The position numbers and the translations under genes were made by a program. Positions 27,701 through 34,563 of a stretch of DNA of 64,000 nt are shown here, one piece after another; position 1 is the stretch's first letter; the number at the start of each line of letters is the position of its first letter. The notes beneath the pieces are model-generated. The model searched no databases and had not been told where the DNA came from. It worked only from the letters and a program-made list of their open reading frames with translations. The DNA lies in the NCBI GenBank assembly GCA_039566865.1, contig CM076957.1, forward strand, positions 7,263,896 through 7,327,895, given 5' to 3'. Source of the stretch: Aurelia coerulea. Its lineage: Eukaryota; Cnidaria; Scyphozoa; Semaeostomeae; Ulmaridae.

Positions 27701-30700
27701 CATCATTCTCCAAATGCATGATGACATTTTCGATGTTAGGACCACACGCATAAATAGTTGTGTCATCAGCGCAATTACAGATTTCGGTGTCCTCCAGGAA
27801 CATAGGAACATAAAAAGGTCATTCAGGTATATGTTAAACAAAAGGGGTCCCAAGACCGAGCCTTGCGGTACTCCCAGGACGGTTTCTGTCCATGTGCTGA
27901 ATGAACCATTGACCTTTACCCTCTGCTTCCTGTTGGTGAGATAGCTATTGATAAACAGCAAGGCAGATCTACTGAAGCCATATGCATTCAATTTTGCTAT
28001 TAGTAGTTCATGATTTAGACAATCAAAAGCCTTCGAAAGGTCTGTAAGGACAGCCCCTGCGACGCCTCCGCTGTCCATTGTCTTCTTGCAGGCTTCCACA
28101 AAACGTAGAAGTTCATGCTGTGTACCATAGCCCTCTCGAAACCCACAAAGGAGTGAGGACAGGAAACTTTGGACTAAAGGTAGCATTTGGTCTTGCACCA
28201 ATCTTTCATAAATTTTTGATACCGATGGTAAGACTGCAATCGGTTGGTAGTTCTTTTTCGTAAAGGCATCCTCCTTTTTGAAGAGCGAGCTTATATCTCC
28301 AGCTTTCAATTCTTTGGGAAAAGTACCCTTGGATAAACCAGAGTTGAACAAATTCTGTATGGCAACAGAGAATATGTCCAAATTTTCCTTTAGAATTTTT
28401 GCAGGGATGCAGTCAACCGGAAGAGGCTTTTCTTGGATTGAGTTGTCTAATCTTAATAGCAACCTCTTCGGTGGCGACCTTTCGGAAGGCTGAGAGCCGC
28501 AGATTATCAACCCGATCTATCTATTCATAGGTAGGTTTAACTCTCAGCCGTTCAGCATATCATCCCGTAACCGTAGTAATTCGAACTTCTGTTTCTATGG
28601 TTTCAACATTCAAGGTCTTCAGCCAAATGAACAGAGTTGTTGCTCCTGAGATGTCTCAAGCTTGTAAGCAATCCAATAGGCTATAAGAAACTTTTCCCAG
28701 AAAAAAGGGCGTTTCTCCGGGAGACTAAAGGGCGTGGCCCCTAAAACTTTTTCGGGGGCAGGCCCCCGCACCCCCATTTTTAGCAACTCATTCTCGAGGG
28801 GAAAATCACTCCAAAAATCTCGTACACCTTCGAAAAAAATCTCAAAAAATCTTCAAAAATCCTAAAAATCTTTAAAATCTTCCACGTTTTGCGAAAATCT
28901 CCAAAAATCTTAGAAATCTTAGAAAAATCCTAAAAATCTCAAAAAATCTTAGAAATCCCAGAAAAATCCCAAAAATCTCTCTGGATAAATCATCAAAAAT
29001 TGTAAGGAAAACTTAAAAAAGGTGGCAACCGCTTGCAAAGTACAAAGAATGAGGTTTTCCTGGCCTACTGCAAAATATATACCTTTCAAGCTGTAATCTT
29101 CATCTGTAGAAACAAAACAGATCCATCGCAGCTACAAGAACTCTAGGCTGCATCAACCGATTTTTGTTTGCAACAACAACAACTGTCTAAATGGTGCCTC
29201 CTTATTGGTTGAACACTAAACTCTAGCAATTGAATTGGTGAATACGGAACCATTGGCCACTCTACGCGGGCCTAAAGAGGGCCCACTTTTTAAGATTAAT
29301 ATTATGAGTCCCTATTGACCAAGTGATATCAGGGGTGGCGCCAGGGGAGGGCTAGGGGGGGCTACAGCCCCCCCGTCGGAAGCATCTAGCCCCCCCGTCG
29401 GAGGAAATTTTAGGTTATTGTCGGAGGAAATTTGGCAAAATAACGTACGAAAACTGCATTTTCTAGCCATTTTAGCCCCCCTGTCGGGAGTTCCAGCCCC
29501 CTGTCGGAAGATTTCTGGCGCCACCCCTGAGTGATATCAGCAAATCAAAGAACGCAGGGAAACAAACCAGAGTATGAAAAAAAGGACGAAAAGTCGTAAG
29601 TCTAGAGGTGTGATAGGCGGGGAAAATAGGCTAACCATCCAAGCAAGTGCCTAACTCAAGTTTTTTGTTGTTAGAATAGGCGATTAGGATTAATTAAGTT
29701 TCGAATTCATGTGAACGATGACGTCACGGTAGGGCTTAATGTCCGTAAATACTTCAATAACTGTTGACGCGTTATATTAACTTGGGATTTTCACCCGATT
29801 TGAATAGTCGAAAAGAGCGTTTGAAGAGCTTGCGAATGATGTATAGTTTTTCATTTTTGTGAAATTCGAAAAAGTATTCCATGACGTCATAGATGACATG
29901 ACGTCACAATTGACTAATTTTCAAAACCATTTTAGCTGAAATCTCCCCATTATTTGTACTAAATCAAGCATGTAGATTCCGAATCTGCAGTCAAAAAACA
30001 CCTATAATTCATAGGTCTGTCAGTTTGGGCTTTGGGCATTTTCTCTTTATTTTGTCTCATTTCGAACACAGTAGGGAAAATGACCAGGCAAAAAGTAAAA
30101 ATCTTTTTTAGAAATATTTACAAACAAGACAAGAACTTTTTACCCCAGACTACCTGTCTCTTGAATATCATGTTTCGAGCATTTACAACAAAGCGTTGAT
30201 GGAAAGTTCATTCTCTTTCTCAATACGAGAGGACGTTTTGAAGAAAGTCCAGCCTCGCAGGCCTAGAAGACTATCTTTTGATCTGAATAGAAGTCGCATT
30301 TGTCAGAATCACATGAATTCGATTCACCAATTTTTTCATGAGAACTTGTCGCTGAAATTTGTGGCAGAGTTTCTTAAGTTTTTGGCACAATTATAGTAGT
30401 AGTTACTTGCAGAGTTTCTTAATCATTCATAAAACTGAATATTACAATTTATCGTAATTCACTGAGGACCACCTTTTGAACCAAGAATTACAAAAATGAG
30501 CCAGTTTATGAATAAAAGTTGTACTTTTTAGTAATATTTGGGCTAGTAGCGTACTTTCTGTTAGATTCATTGTGCAAGTCATGACAAGAATTGATTGCTT
30601 CAAGTAGAGTTTCTTAACCCTATTTTAACCGGGTAAAAAAAAGTGATTTTCTACCGGGGGGGGCGTTCTTCGCCCCCCCCCCCCTGTTTTTCTCCGCAAG

Positions 30701-32348
30701 TATAACAGCTATGACAATGAAACTTGCACTGTGTCATAATTGAATAAAGGAGAATCTAAAAATAGCACTAATCAATCAATAGTCACGTGATTGGTTGCTA
30801 GGCAACCAAAACAATGCAAATTTTGTGGAAATTAAGCTATTTGCAGAAAAGGGCCCATTATTAGCAAATAGCGAGATAAAATTCGCAAAAACCATCCAAA
30901 TACCTGCTTGATATCATTAATTTGTAGTTTCATATGGTTTCGTACGGATATTTGTGGTTTCTAATAAATTAACTAATTAAATAATGAAAATTTGATTCAA
31001 TGCAAAGTTGTTAGCTCAATAATTATGATTTAAAACCATTAATTTCGCATATTATTGGTGACATCAAGTACCTTCATCGATATTTGAGGTAATTCCATCA
31101 GTTTTGCATGAAAATTTACTCATTCATTAGGAATAAAGATTGATGACGTCATAGAAATAATAAACTGCTGATGTCAGCAAATATGAATAATTTATATATC
31201 AAACGAAAGTACTCATCGAGACTAATCGAATGGTATATATATTTTTGAGATTTAGTAACAAAGGAATAAATTAGAGCCGTTTTTAAGAATTTCTTTGTGA
31301 CCACTCTCCAAATATGGGCATGTGGTGGTCACGTGGTCAAACAATAGGTATTGAAATTTCTATTTTCTGATTCTAGGAAAAGTCAAGGAGTTTCAGCATT
31401 GTAGGTGACATCGTTTGGGAGCTATTAAAAAAAATCCGATAGGGGGGGGGGGGGCGAAAAACGGTTAAAGCGGTTTCTTTGAAACAATGAATGCATATTT
31501 GGTAAGGAGGGTAAACTTTAGAAAGAAACCTTCAAGGTTAACATTGTATAACTCAACTCAGACTTGCGTAAATCCCACTTTCCAATCAGTGGAATGTTCC
31601 GAGCGGACGGAAATTCTTTTGTTTACAAGAGAAAATGTCGCTTTGCAAGCGAATAGAAATTTAGGGTTGAAGGTCGGTTGAAGGTCGGTTGAAGGTGGTA
31701 CACTACTCAGAGTACTTTATCTTTTTTTCTCCGTGTCAACAATAGCTGAGCCAAGGACGGGAGAAATCCCCACTTTTACTCCGCAATGGAAAATACAACT
31801 CTTCAGCCATGCTTCCAAAGATTTATGAAGGACATCGAGGAAAGGAAGGGTCCTCATTCTAACTCCCAGCCGCCCCTGCTGCAATGTTAGAGGTATACAC
31901 CACAAACTTTCAAACCCAATAAATAAAGGCTTAATAATATTTGAGGAATGTTGACTGCTGAACTGTCTAACTAATAAGGTTAAACCATCTGATAATCTAT
32001 TATACTGCCAGCAATCCCAACACAACAGTGCACTGATATACACTCATTTTATTCCCACGACGACGACAGCTCAAATGCTTCACACATCCCTCTTATATTG
32101 TCGTCGCACTACACAATATAGTTCTTTTTGCTCAGACGATACAACTTTTGTTGGATAACAAAGGATCTCGACCAAACACACTCAAAATATTATGGGAACC
32201 CAAACGGGAAACACTTTTCGCGACAGCGAGCAGTGTTTCAACGTTTTGTGTTTAAAGTCACGGAAAGGCCCCAGTTACTTACCAGTTGGAGTGGCAAGAC
32301 CACAAGCAATAATCTTCTTTGATATTGCACAATGTAGTTCACCGCCAT
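3036..32348 (-). CDS. NKAIN: NKAIN-like gene (Na+/K+-ATPase-interacting protein), five exons, 3' end not in window
   Basis: Join on the minus strand: 32348-32283, 14119-13982, 7903-7823, 7181-7053, 3077-3036. All introns are GT-AG and every junction is phase 0, giving 152 codons without a stop. NKAIN proteins are small four-pass membrane proteins that bind the Na+/K+-ATPase beta subunit. Recognisable family blocks in order are FDFLGYVW with a following hydrophobic segment and IFGTYQ (exon 2), a second hydrophobic segment ending YLDAG (exon 3), SWY...GPGC (exon 4) and GCVLKFE-YVEIIQASLQI across exons 4/5. Family members are about 200 residues, so roughly 50 C-terminal residues (last membrane segment and acidic tail) are missing and probably lie left of position 1. 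Introns hold several LINEs and many MITEs. The gene is head to head with CFAP299. Family assignment is from remembered similarity. Exon 1 is the least certain part. Confidence 0.85.
3775..3960 (+). mobile_element. Possible tRNA-derived SINE head
   Basis: GGGCGAGTGGCCTAGCGG resembles an RNA polymerase III A box, and GTTCGGTTGAG about 45 bases on is a weak B box. It continues into CCTTCGGAAGGGACATTAAA, a type of sequence common in invertebrate SINEs. A tandem repeat of TAAAGAGAGCTGATAACT follows. It cannot fold as a normal tRNA. Confidence 0.45.
3945..4112 (+). mobile_element. LINE family B 3' end (WDG-CxC tail)
   Basis: In frame it ends SFKRGIKEWDGKRCKCLICK then a stop, the C-terminal WDGxxCxC motif of a CR1/L2-like LINE. 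A 3' UTR follows, ending in GATGATGATG. It is joined directly to the SINE-like head on its left. Confidence 0.65.
4490..4690 (+). mobile_element. LINE family C 3' UTR fragment
   Basis: Similar to 15,110-15,280: CTCCTTGTGGTGTGCTG and GTAGTGTAGTA-type segments, ending with TTGATATTGAATTC. 5'-truncated copy. Confidence 0.45.
4830..4963. repeat. Small TIR element (about 135 bases)
   Basis: Ends TAAAGGGGGCACAAAGACCAGCA and its inverse TGCTGGTCTTTGTACTCCCTTTAAA. Nonautonomous; family unknown. Confidence 0.55.
5460..5610 (+). mobile_element. LINE family B 3' end, second copy
   Basis: AATGGGATGGCAAAAGATG encodes EWDGKRCKCLICK before a stop, followed by the same 3' UTR as at 4,000-4,112 and a GATGATGAT tail. 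Confidence 0.6.
5874..6432. repeat. MITE family 1 copy with long inverted ends
   Basis: Left CATAGGTTCCAAATCTTTAC and right inverse GATTTGGAACCTATG, arms of about 130-160 bases. The central TGACGTCATCAG and CCATATTGTAGGC match the element at 1,238-1,640. Confidence 0.65.
6433..7052. other. NKAIN intron sequence, nothing recognised
   Basis: AT-rich. Short frames only. No repeat matched elsewhere in the window by eye. Confidence 0.4.
7053..7181 (-). CDS. NKAIN: NKAIN-like exon 4 (extracellular loop)
   Basis: 43 codons, acceptor TTCTACAG and donor GTATCTAA. Polar loop beginning KNDWLSF, with NTSWYAENGPGC and ending GCVLKFE. The SW...GxGC and GCxL motifs match the loop between membrane segments of NKAIN. 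NTS is a potential N-glycosylation site. Confidence 0.82.
7823..7903 (-). CDS. NKAIN: NKAIN-like exon 3
   Basis: 27 codons, acceptor TTTTCAG and donor GTAAGTA. The exon encodes a membrane segment rich in V, I, L and W that ends YLDAGSFTH, equivalent to the FYLEVGG region of vertebrate NKAIN. Confidence 0.85.
7904..8935. other. NKAIN intron sequence, nothing recognised
   Basis: Tandem CCACAGCTGTTACCACAGCTGT near 7,980. Otherwise no supported gene or repeat. Confidence 0.4.
9342..12050 (-). mobile_element. LINE family A, 5'-truncated, with reverse transcriptase
   Basis: Minus strand, in order: end of an endonuclease (DHILTN, LRLSDHQLIY), a linker, RT blocks NYRPISLLPQLSK, YQSGFRAHHST, DLQKAFDTIDH, GVPQGSILGPL and the catalytic YADD, then a C-terminal region (LIQPHFDYACTSWYPG, LGPKTWNSV). 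The frame is broken once, near 10,300-10,370 in T-runs, and the C-terminal part continues at 10,147-9,641. The 3' UTR holds CCATTATGGA and AGGTCAAGATGACCT. The element ends in a (TACA)n tail at 9,342-9,360. 5' truncation is near 12,050, abutting a TIR element. CR1-like by RT motifs and microsatellite tail. Confidence 0.88.
12055..12437. mobile_element. TIR element with CATGCCGG/CATGAGACCCG repeats
   Basis: Left end GCCCTTTGCATGGAGACCC and right end GGGTCTCATGTAAAGGGA are inverse. Internally it repeats CATGCCGGCATGA, GCCGCCATGA and CCGATATGAAA palindromes. No coding capacity. About 380 bases. Confidence 0.65.
12960..13281. repeat. TIR element with GTTTCCATnACTC ends
   Basis: Left AGTTTCCATCACTCTGTTTTC; right GAAAACGGAGTAATGGAAAC, which is its inverse. 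Several GAAAACG and GGAGT repeats lie between. About 320 bases, noncoding. Confidence 0.6.
13300..13981. other. NKAIN intron sequence, nothing recognised
   Basis: Open frames here (13,435-13,692 plus, 13,694-13,927 minus) are short and show no family motifs. Confidence 0.4.
13982..14119 (-). CDS. NKAIN: NKAIN-like exon 2
   Basis: 46 codons, acceptor TATTTCAG and donor GTAAGT. The exon encodes LQRLVFDFLGYVW, a hydrophobic segment of about 16 residues, then IFGTYQRKSKYLLT. FDFLGY-x-W and GxFGT-x-Q are the most conserved signature of the NKAIN family. Confidence 0.88.
14198..14375. repeat. Degenerate copy of the GGGGTGGC MITE
   Basis: Begins CTCAGGGGTGGCACCAGG and contains AGCCCCCTATCAGAAGCAT, AGCCATGTTAGCACCCCCTG and CGGTCGGAAGATTTCTGG, all paralleling 29,331-29,530. 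The right end is eroded. Confidence 0.55.
14570..15310 (+). mobile_element. LINE family C, 3' fragment
   Basis: Plus-strand codons give INSLSNSALIQLLLYGDKDLS and FIHQTGRLN, parallel to 16,590-16,720. A 3' UTR follows, ending ATTGAATATAAAAAAATG. Frameshifted and 5'-truncated. Confidence 0.6.
15311..16170. other. NKAIN intron sequence, nothing recognised
   Basis: No supported coding region or repeat. Frames are shorter than 60 codons. Confidence 0.35.
16175..16395 (-). mobile_element. LINE family A, 3'-tail-only copy
   Basis: Same 3' UTR as at 9,342-9,540 (CCATAATGGTCCCCTTAG, AGGTCACATTGACCT) and a (GTAT) tail. Extreme 5' truncation. Confidence 0.75.
16410..17120 (+). mobile_element. LINE family C, 3' fragment
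   Basis: Encodes NDGIEDTEHFLLLCPSF, then after breaks ITNLSNDSLTHLLLYGDQDL and FIHKTGRF, followed by a 3' UTR ending in AAATAAAAAAAAG. This matches the minus-strand fragment at 22,670-23,090. Confidence 0.7.
17121..18317. other. NKAIN intron; one C-rich repeat, otherwise nothing recognised
   Basis: 17,270-17,555 carries GGGGGCAAAGCCACCAGG, ATTCTACTTTGGCTTTGAATGC and a C10-run with TTGGATATGCCACTCA. This looks like a decayed MITE. It shares the CTTTGGCTT-AGAATGC theme of the 23.4-24.0 kb array. No gene is supported. Confidence 0.35.
18320..18867. mobile_element. mariner-like MITE, family M1, second copy
   Basis: 548 bases between TA dinucleotides. Ends CAGGATGTCCCAAAAAAG and TTTTTTTGGGACACCCGG. 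The interior is the reverse complement of 1,857-2,347 (e.g. AATTTGATTACAC...CCGATCTTCAATTTT). No transposase. Confidence 0.8.
20015..20182. mobile_element. hAT-like MITE with perfect 8-bp target duplication (copy 1)
   Basis: 168 bases, ends CAGGGACGTAGGAAGC and TTCCTACGTCTCTG, flanked by GGTTCAGC on both sides. Interior has GGGGGCACGTGCCCCC. Noncoding. Confidence 0.9.
20327..22200. repeat. TTTCTTA/TAAGAAAC-rich repeat region
   Basis: Dozens of TAAGAAAC and GTTTCTTA motifs, often as hairpins (CATAAGAAACTCTTATG near 20,343). Three diverged copies of one unit occur at about 21,219-21,390, 21,690-21,870 and 21,991-22,190 (CGGAAAGGC..., GTGAACATGAA-ATTGTTATG, AGTTTCAGTACT...). A tandem ACGTATTTTTATAAGAAACT lies near 21,457-21,530. 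Confidence 0.65.
22670..23090 (-). mobile_element. LINE family C C-terminal fragment
   Basis: Minus strand encodes SVFRIHDPTGLSYLTQLRVG, FRDTINPMCPTNDGIEDTEH, FLLLCPSF and LLAGVSSLLRP before a stop. This is the C-terminus of a LINE polyprotein, matching 16,450-16,560. Confidence 0.7.
23440..24035. repeat. Tandem array, period about 120-130 bases, about five copies
   Basis: Repeated CCTTTACTTTGGCTTAGAATGC, TATCATGCTTGCCATTAGC, GACAAG-AAACTTTGATAG, TTTTGTGACAGTTGTCC and AATCAGAGCACGAG. Copies differ by small indels, including a doubled AGCTCATT. Confidence 0.8.
25868..28500 (-). mobile_element. LINE family B with reverse transcriptase, interrupted by a TTAA element
   Basis: Minus strand: RT begins within the fingers region (DCIPAKILKENLDIF) and continues AGDISSLFKKED, YQPIAVLPSVSKIYE, GFREGYGTQHELL, LTDLSKAFDCLNHELL, GVPQGSVLGPLLFNIYLNDL and CADDTTIY. 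It ends with the C-terminal HFSYCPLVWMF and a WNGGTCNC motif near the stop. A one-base slip near 27,800 separates the two frames just before the catalytic ADD. The 3' UTR resumes left of a piggyBac-like element (25,944-26,832) and ends in (AAT)n near 25,870-25,895. 5'-truncated near 28,500. CR1/L2-like. Confidence 0.87.
25944..26832. mobile_element. piggyBac-like MITE with TTAA flanks and G-run hairpin ends (copy 1)
   Basis: TTAA on both sides. Ends TTAACCCTATTACTACCGGG and CCCGGTATTAATAGGGTTAA. Inside each end is a G10/C10 hairpin. The interior carries ATCACGTGACCAACC and five TGACGTCA palindromes. 889 bases including one TTAA each side. No transposase ORF. Confidence 0.85.
28700..28990. repeat. 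AAAAATCTC-type short-period repeat
   Basis: Preceded by a GGGGGCAGGCCCCCGC palindrome at about 28,753. About 180 bases then repeat AAAAATCT, AAATCCTA and AAATCTTA with an 8-10 base period. Related wording occurs at 33,520-33,900. Confidence 0.55.
29331..29530. mobile_element. Short MITE with GGGGTGGCGCCAGG ends
   Basis: CAGGGGTGGCGCCAGGGG on the left, CTGGCGCCACCCCTG on the right, about 200 bases. Interior has repeated AGCCCCCCCGTCGGA. GTGATATCAG flanks both sides (left AAGTGATATCAG, right GAGTGATATCAG), an apparent target duplication of about 10 bases. Confidence 0.75.
29540..30610. other. NKAIN intron with CRE-rich stretch, no gene recognised
   Basis: Three TGACGTCA sites (29,719, 29,882, 29,899) and several TTTCTTAA motifs suggest decayed MITE sequence. 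The plus frame 30,196-30,396 has no recognised motif. Confidence 0.4.
30614..31468. mobile_element. piggyBac-like MITE, copy 2 (diverged)
   Basis: TTAACCCTATTTTAACCGGG on the left and AACGGTTAA on the right, with G-run/C-run hairpins inside each end. The interior has GTCACGTGATTGG, an X-box-like GGTTGCTAGGCAACC at 30,793-30,807 and one TGACGTCA. The left boundary could instead be the TTAA at 30,625. Confidence 0.7.
31470..32282. other. NKAIN intron 1, proximal part
   Basis: 31,550-31,670 resembles MITE family 1 remnants (TTTACAAGAGAAAATGTCGC). A tandem GGTCGGTTGAA occurs near 31,670-31,695. The minus frame 31,717-32,043 has no motif I recognise. Confidence 0.4.
32283..32348 (-). CDS. NKAIN: NKAIN-like exon 1 (start codon and first hydrophobic stretch)
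   Basis: 22 codons from ATG (32348-32346) to CTG before a strong GTAAGT donor. The peptide begins MAVNY and ends RRLLLVVLPLQL, a hydrophobic run. It joins in phase 0 to exon 2 so that the spacing to the FDFLGY block equals that in vertebrate NKAIN, where the first exon also ends in a hydrophobic -QL. The MGCC-type N-terminus of vertebrate NKAIN is not conserved. A different 64-codon frame on the same strand (32469-32275) overlaps it but has no family match. Confidence 0.6.
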
Positions 32349-32715
32349 TTTCCACTCGCTGCTCTAAACGTTTAAACGAGAAATAATCCGCGAAGAACGT
32401 TGAATAATAGGCCAAAAAATCTTCTACAGCGACAGCCTTCTTCGATTTGTCGTTGTCAATGTTTCTCACAAATACAATACAACGGTCGTATTTTGTCCTA
32501 TGCTTAAAGAAGTCTTTCGGCTATTTTTTCGTGCATTTCAGAGTGAACTGAGCCAGTGCCTTGACCAGTAGAGGAATTTTGAAGTCAGCTTATCCCACAA
32601 AACCATAACTCCTACATATCACAGTGACCTTTGATTTGTTATGCATCGCTAAACAGTTTTCAAACAAATGTTGTTGTTGTCGCTTTGTGGGAGTCCGGGT
32701 AACCACACGGGTAAC

Positions 32716-32882
32716 CAGAGACGTAGGAACCGGGGGGCACTGGGCACACGTGCCCCCCCAAGATTTTGGAATAAACAAAGAATTGCCCTTTTTATTTTCA
32801 GGAAGTGCCTCTTTAGCTTAATAAAATAAGTGCCCTTGAAGTGTCGTGCCCCTCCAAGTTTGAGATGCTTCCTACGTCCCTG
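32716..32882. mobile_element. hAT-like MITE with perfect 8-bp target duplication (copy 2)
   Basis: 167 bases in the NKAIN-CFAP299 intergenic region. Ends CAGAGACGTAGGAACC and TTCCTACGTCCCTG, flanked by CGGGTAAC on both sides. Opposite orientation to copy 1. Confidence 0.9.
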
Positions 32883-33307
32883 CGGGTAACCACAAGGGTA
32901 ACCATGATTTCATGCTATTGTTCTTTGAATAAGCGCATGGGTAACCATAGATTTTTAAAAGGACAGTTAACTTTCTTTTTCAATATTATGGTTACCTGTG
33001 GTTACCCGTGATCAAAACATATAATGGCACTGTCACTGCTCTATTTGGATTCCGGTAGTTTTTAAAAAGAGCATAAAATCATGTTGTCCTTATTCAATCA
33101 TTACTGCAGATTTTGTTCAATTCTAAAATAATTCTTTTGTGTTACTTGGGTGTGTCACTTGAGGTGTGGAAAAATATTCCTTCTCGACGCAGATGAGGGC
33201 TACATACCCTACTCAGGGTAAGGGCAACACAATCCTGGACAAAATATTTGGAGCAAAGTTAGTTTTTGCTGAGATTATCTCAGTTCTTCTCACTTTTACA
33301 TTTGCAC

Positions 33308-33396
33308 CAACCCCTTTTACCCCCGAAACAATGTTGGTTGGCATCTTGAAGCGAAAACATCCAAGCAACATTGTATCAGGGGTAAAAGGGGGGTTG
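33308..33396. repeat. Inverted repeat, about 36-base arms
   Basis: CCCCTTTTACCCCCGAAAC and its imperfect inverse GTATCAGGGGTAAAAGGGG surround a loop of about 15-20 bases. Possibly a small foldback element. Confidence 0.6.
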
Positions 33397-33419
33397 TTCA
33401 TTTGAAAGTGTAGAATCTT

Positions 33420-34389
33420 ACGTTGTTCCAATATATTTTGTCCAGCATTGCAGACTGACTTGGATTTGCGAGGCTCAGCTGAAAATAAATTTCTGAAAAG
33501 ATGATTTTTCAAAATTGGCGAGGGGTGTACACTCTTTTGAAAAGGTGTAGGAGATTTTTTTAAACAATAGGATTTTTAGGGATTTTTGCGGATTTTTCTT
33601 GAAAACAAAAGGATTTTGCCAAAGGTGTACGAGGTTTTTACAGAGTGATACACGCCCCTCGAAAATTGGTGGTGTTATCTATAAATACAGTATCAATGAA
33701 ATGGTAGAGTAGTTTGGTCCTCTATTCCATTATCTTTGGTTTGGTGATAGTGATATGGTTCCTATGTTTATATCACCTTATCATATCACCACTCCTTCAA
33801 AAACCGTAAGAGACATGTTCAAAGAAAAGGATTCTTAAGGATTTCTGAAGACTTTGCCAAGGGTGTGCGATATTTTTTGGAGTGAAGGTGAAATGCCCTG
33901 AAGTTCCTCGCTAACTTTTCCTTAGTATAGGGTCGGACATCAGGCTACGCTAACGTAGAAAATTTAGAGAAATTCCTGTATTTCTCGCCATGGGGAGCAA
34001 TTTTACGCAAAATACATAAAATCAAAAGGACAGACAGTTTCTACTGAAGTCTGAACGCGAACAGTCCCCTAAGGAATTTTTTGCATTTATGAAAAACTTT
34101 ACGCCCCCCCCCCCCCAAAAATGCCTACACATACACACAAACATACATACATACATAATTTATATTATACAGGTTATCTTAAGGCAGCTTAGGCAGTTGT
34201 TGTCACATTTTTGGTCGAACCTAATCGATGCCAACATTGAACATCGATGCCTTTGTTCTCATCTAAGATTGTTATTCGTTATCATGATTCTAGGCATCAA
34301 GGCATGAGGGAGCTCTACAGGCTTTTTGAGAAGAAATTGGGCAAGAGAATGCTAGCAGGGGGGAGAATGGAAGAAGGGTGTTCAGGTTT
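33420..34389. other. CFAP299 upstream region
   Basis: 33,520-33,900 has GGATTTTT-x-GGATTTTTG repeats and GGTGTACGAGG segments. A C12 run lies near 34,104 and an ACATACAT tract at 34,140-34,157. No gene is seen. Confidence 0.4.
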
Positions 34390-34403
34390 GTTTCCCTAGC
34401 AAC
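34390..34403 (+). promoter_or_regulatory. RFX X-box-like site upstream of CFAP299
   Basis: GTTTCCCTAGCAAC ends 55 bases before the CFAP299 ATG. It fits the bipartite X-box (GTnrCC, short spacer, rGyAAC) except for one base in the left half. RFX factors drive ciliary genes in animals, and functional X-boxes usually lie within a few hundred bases of the start. Assignment as a binding site is inference. Confidence 0.55.
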
Positions 34404-34458
34404 GTATATCAACAGTCTCGTTTTCATGCGAAATTTGAAAACAACAAGAAGAAACAAG

Positions 34459-34563
34459 ATGGAGGAAGAAGCAGTAGCATCAGACAACATTGTTACCGAA
34501 TTTGCAACTTACGAAGACTTCTTAGACAGCCAAATCACACCACTCGATCTTTATTATTTAGAA
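34459..34563 (+). CDS. CFAP299: CFAP299 exon 1
   Basis: 35 codons from ATG, ending LDLYYLE before donor GTACGT. Contains the conserved YEDFLDSQIT block. Confidence 0.95.

Noticed and set aside
32275..32469. 64-codon minus frame overlapping NKAIN exon 1
   Set aside because: The NKAIN frame within it explains the donor in phase and matches family spacing; the longer frame has no match.
33308..33396. Possible microRNA precursor
   Set aside because: The arms are C/G-run rich and resemble MITE ends; no asymmetry or known seed to support it.
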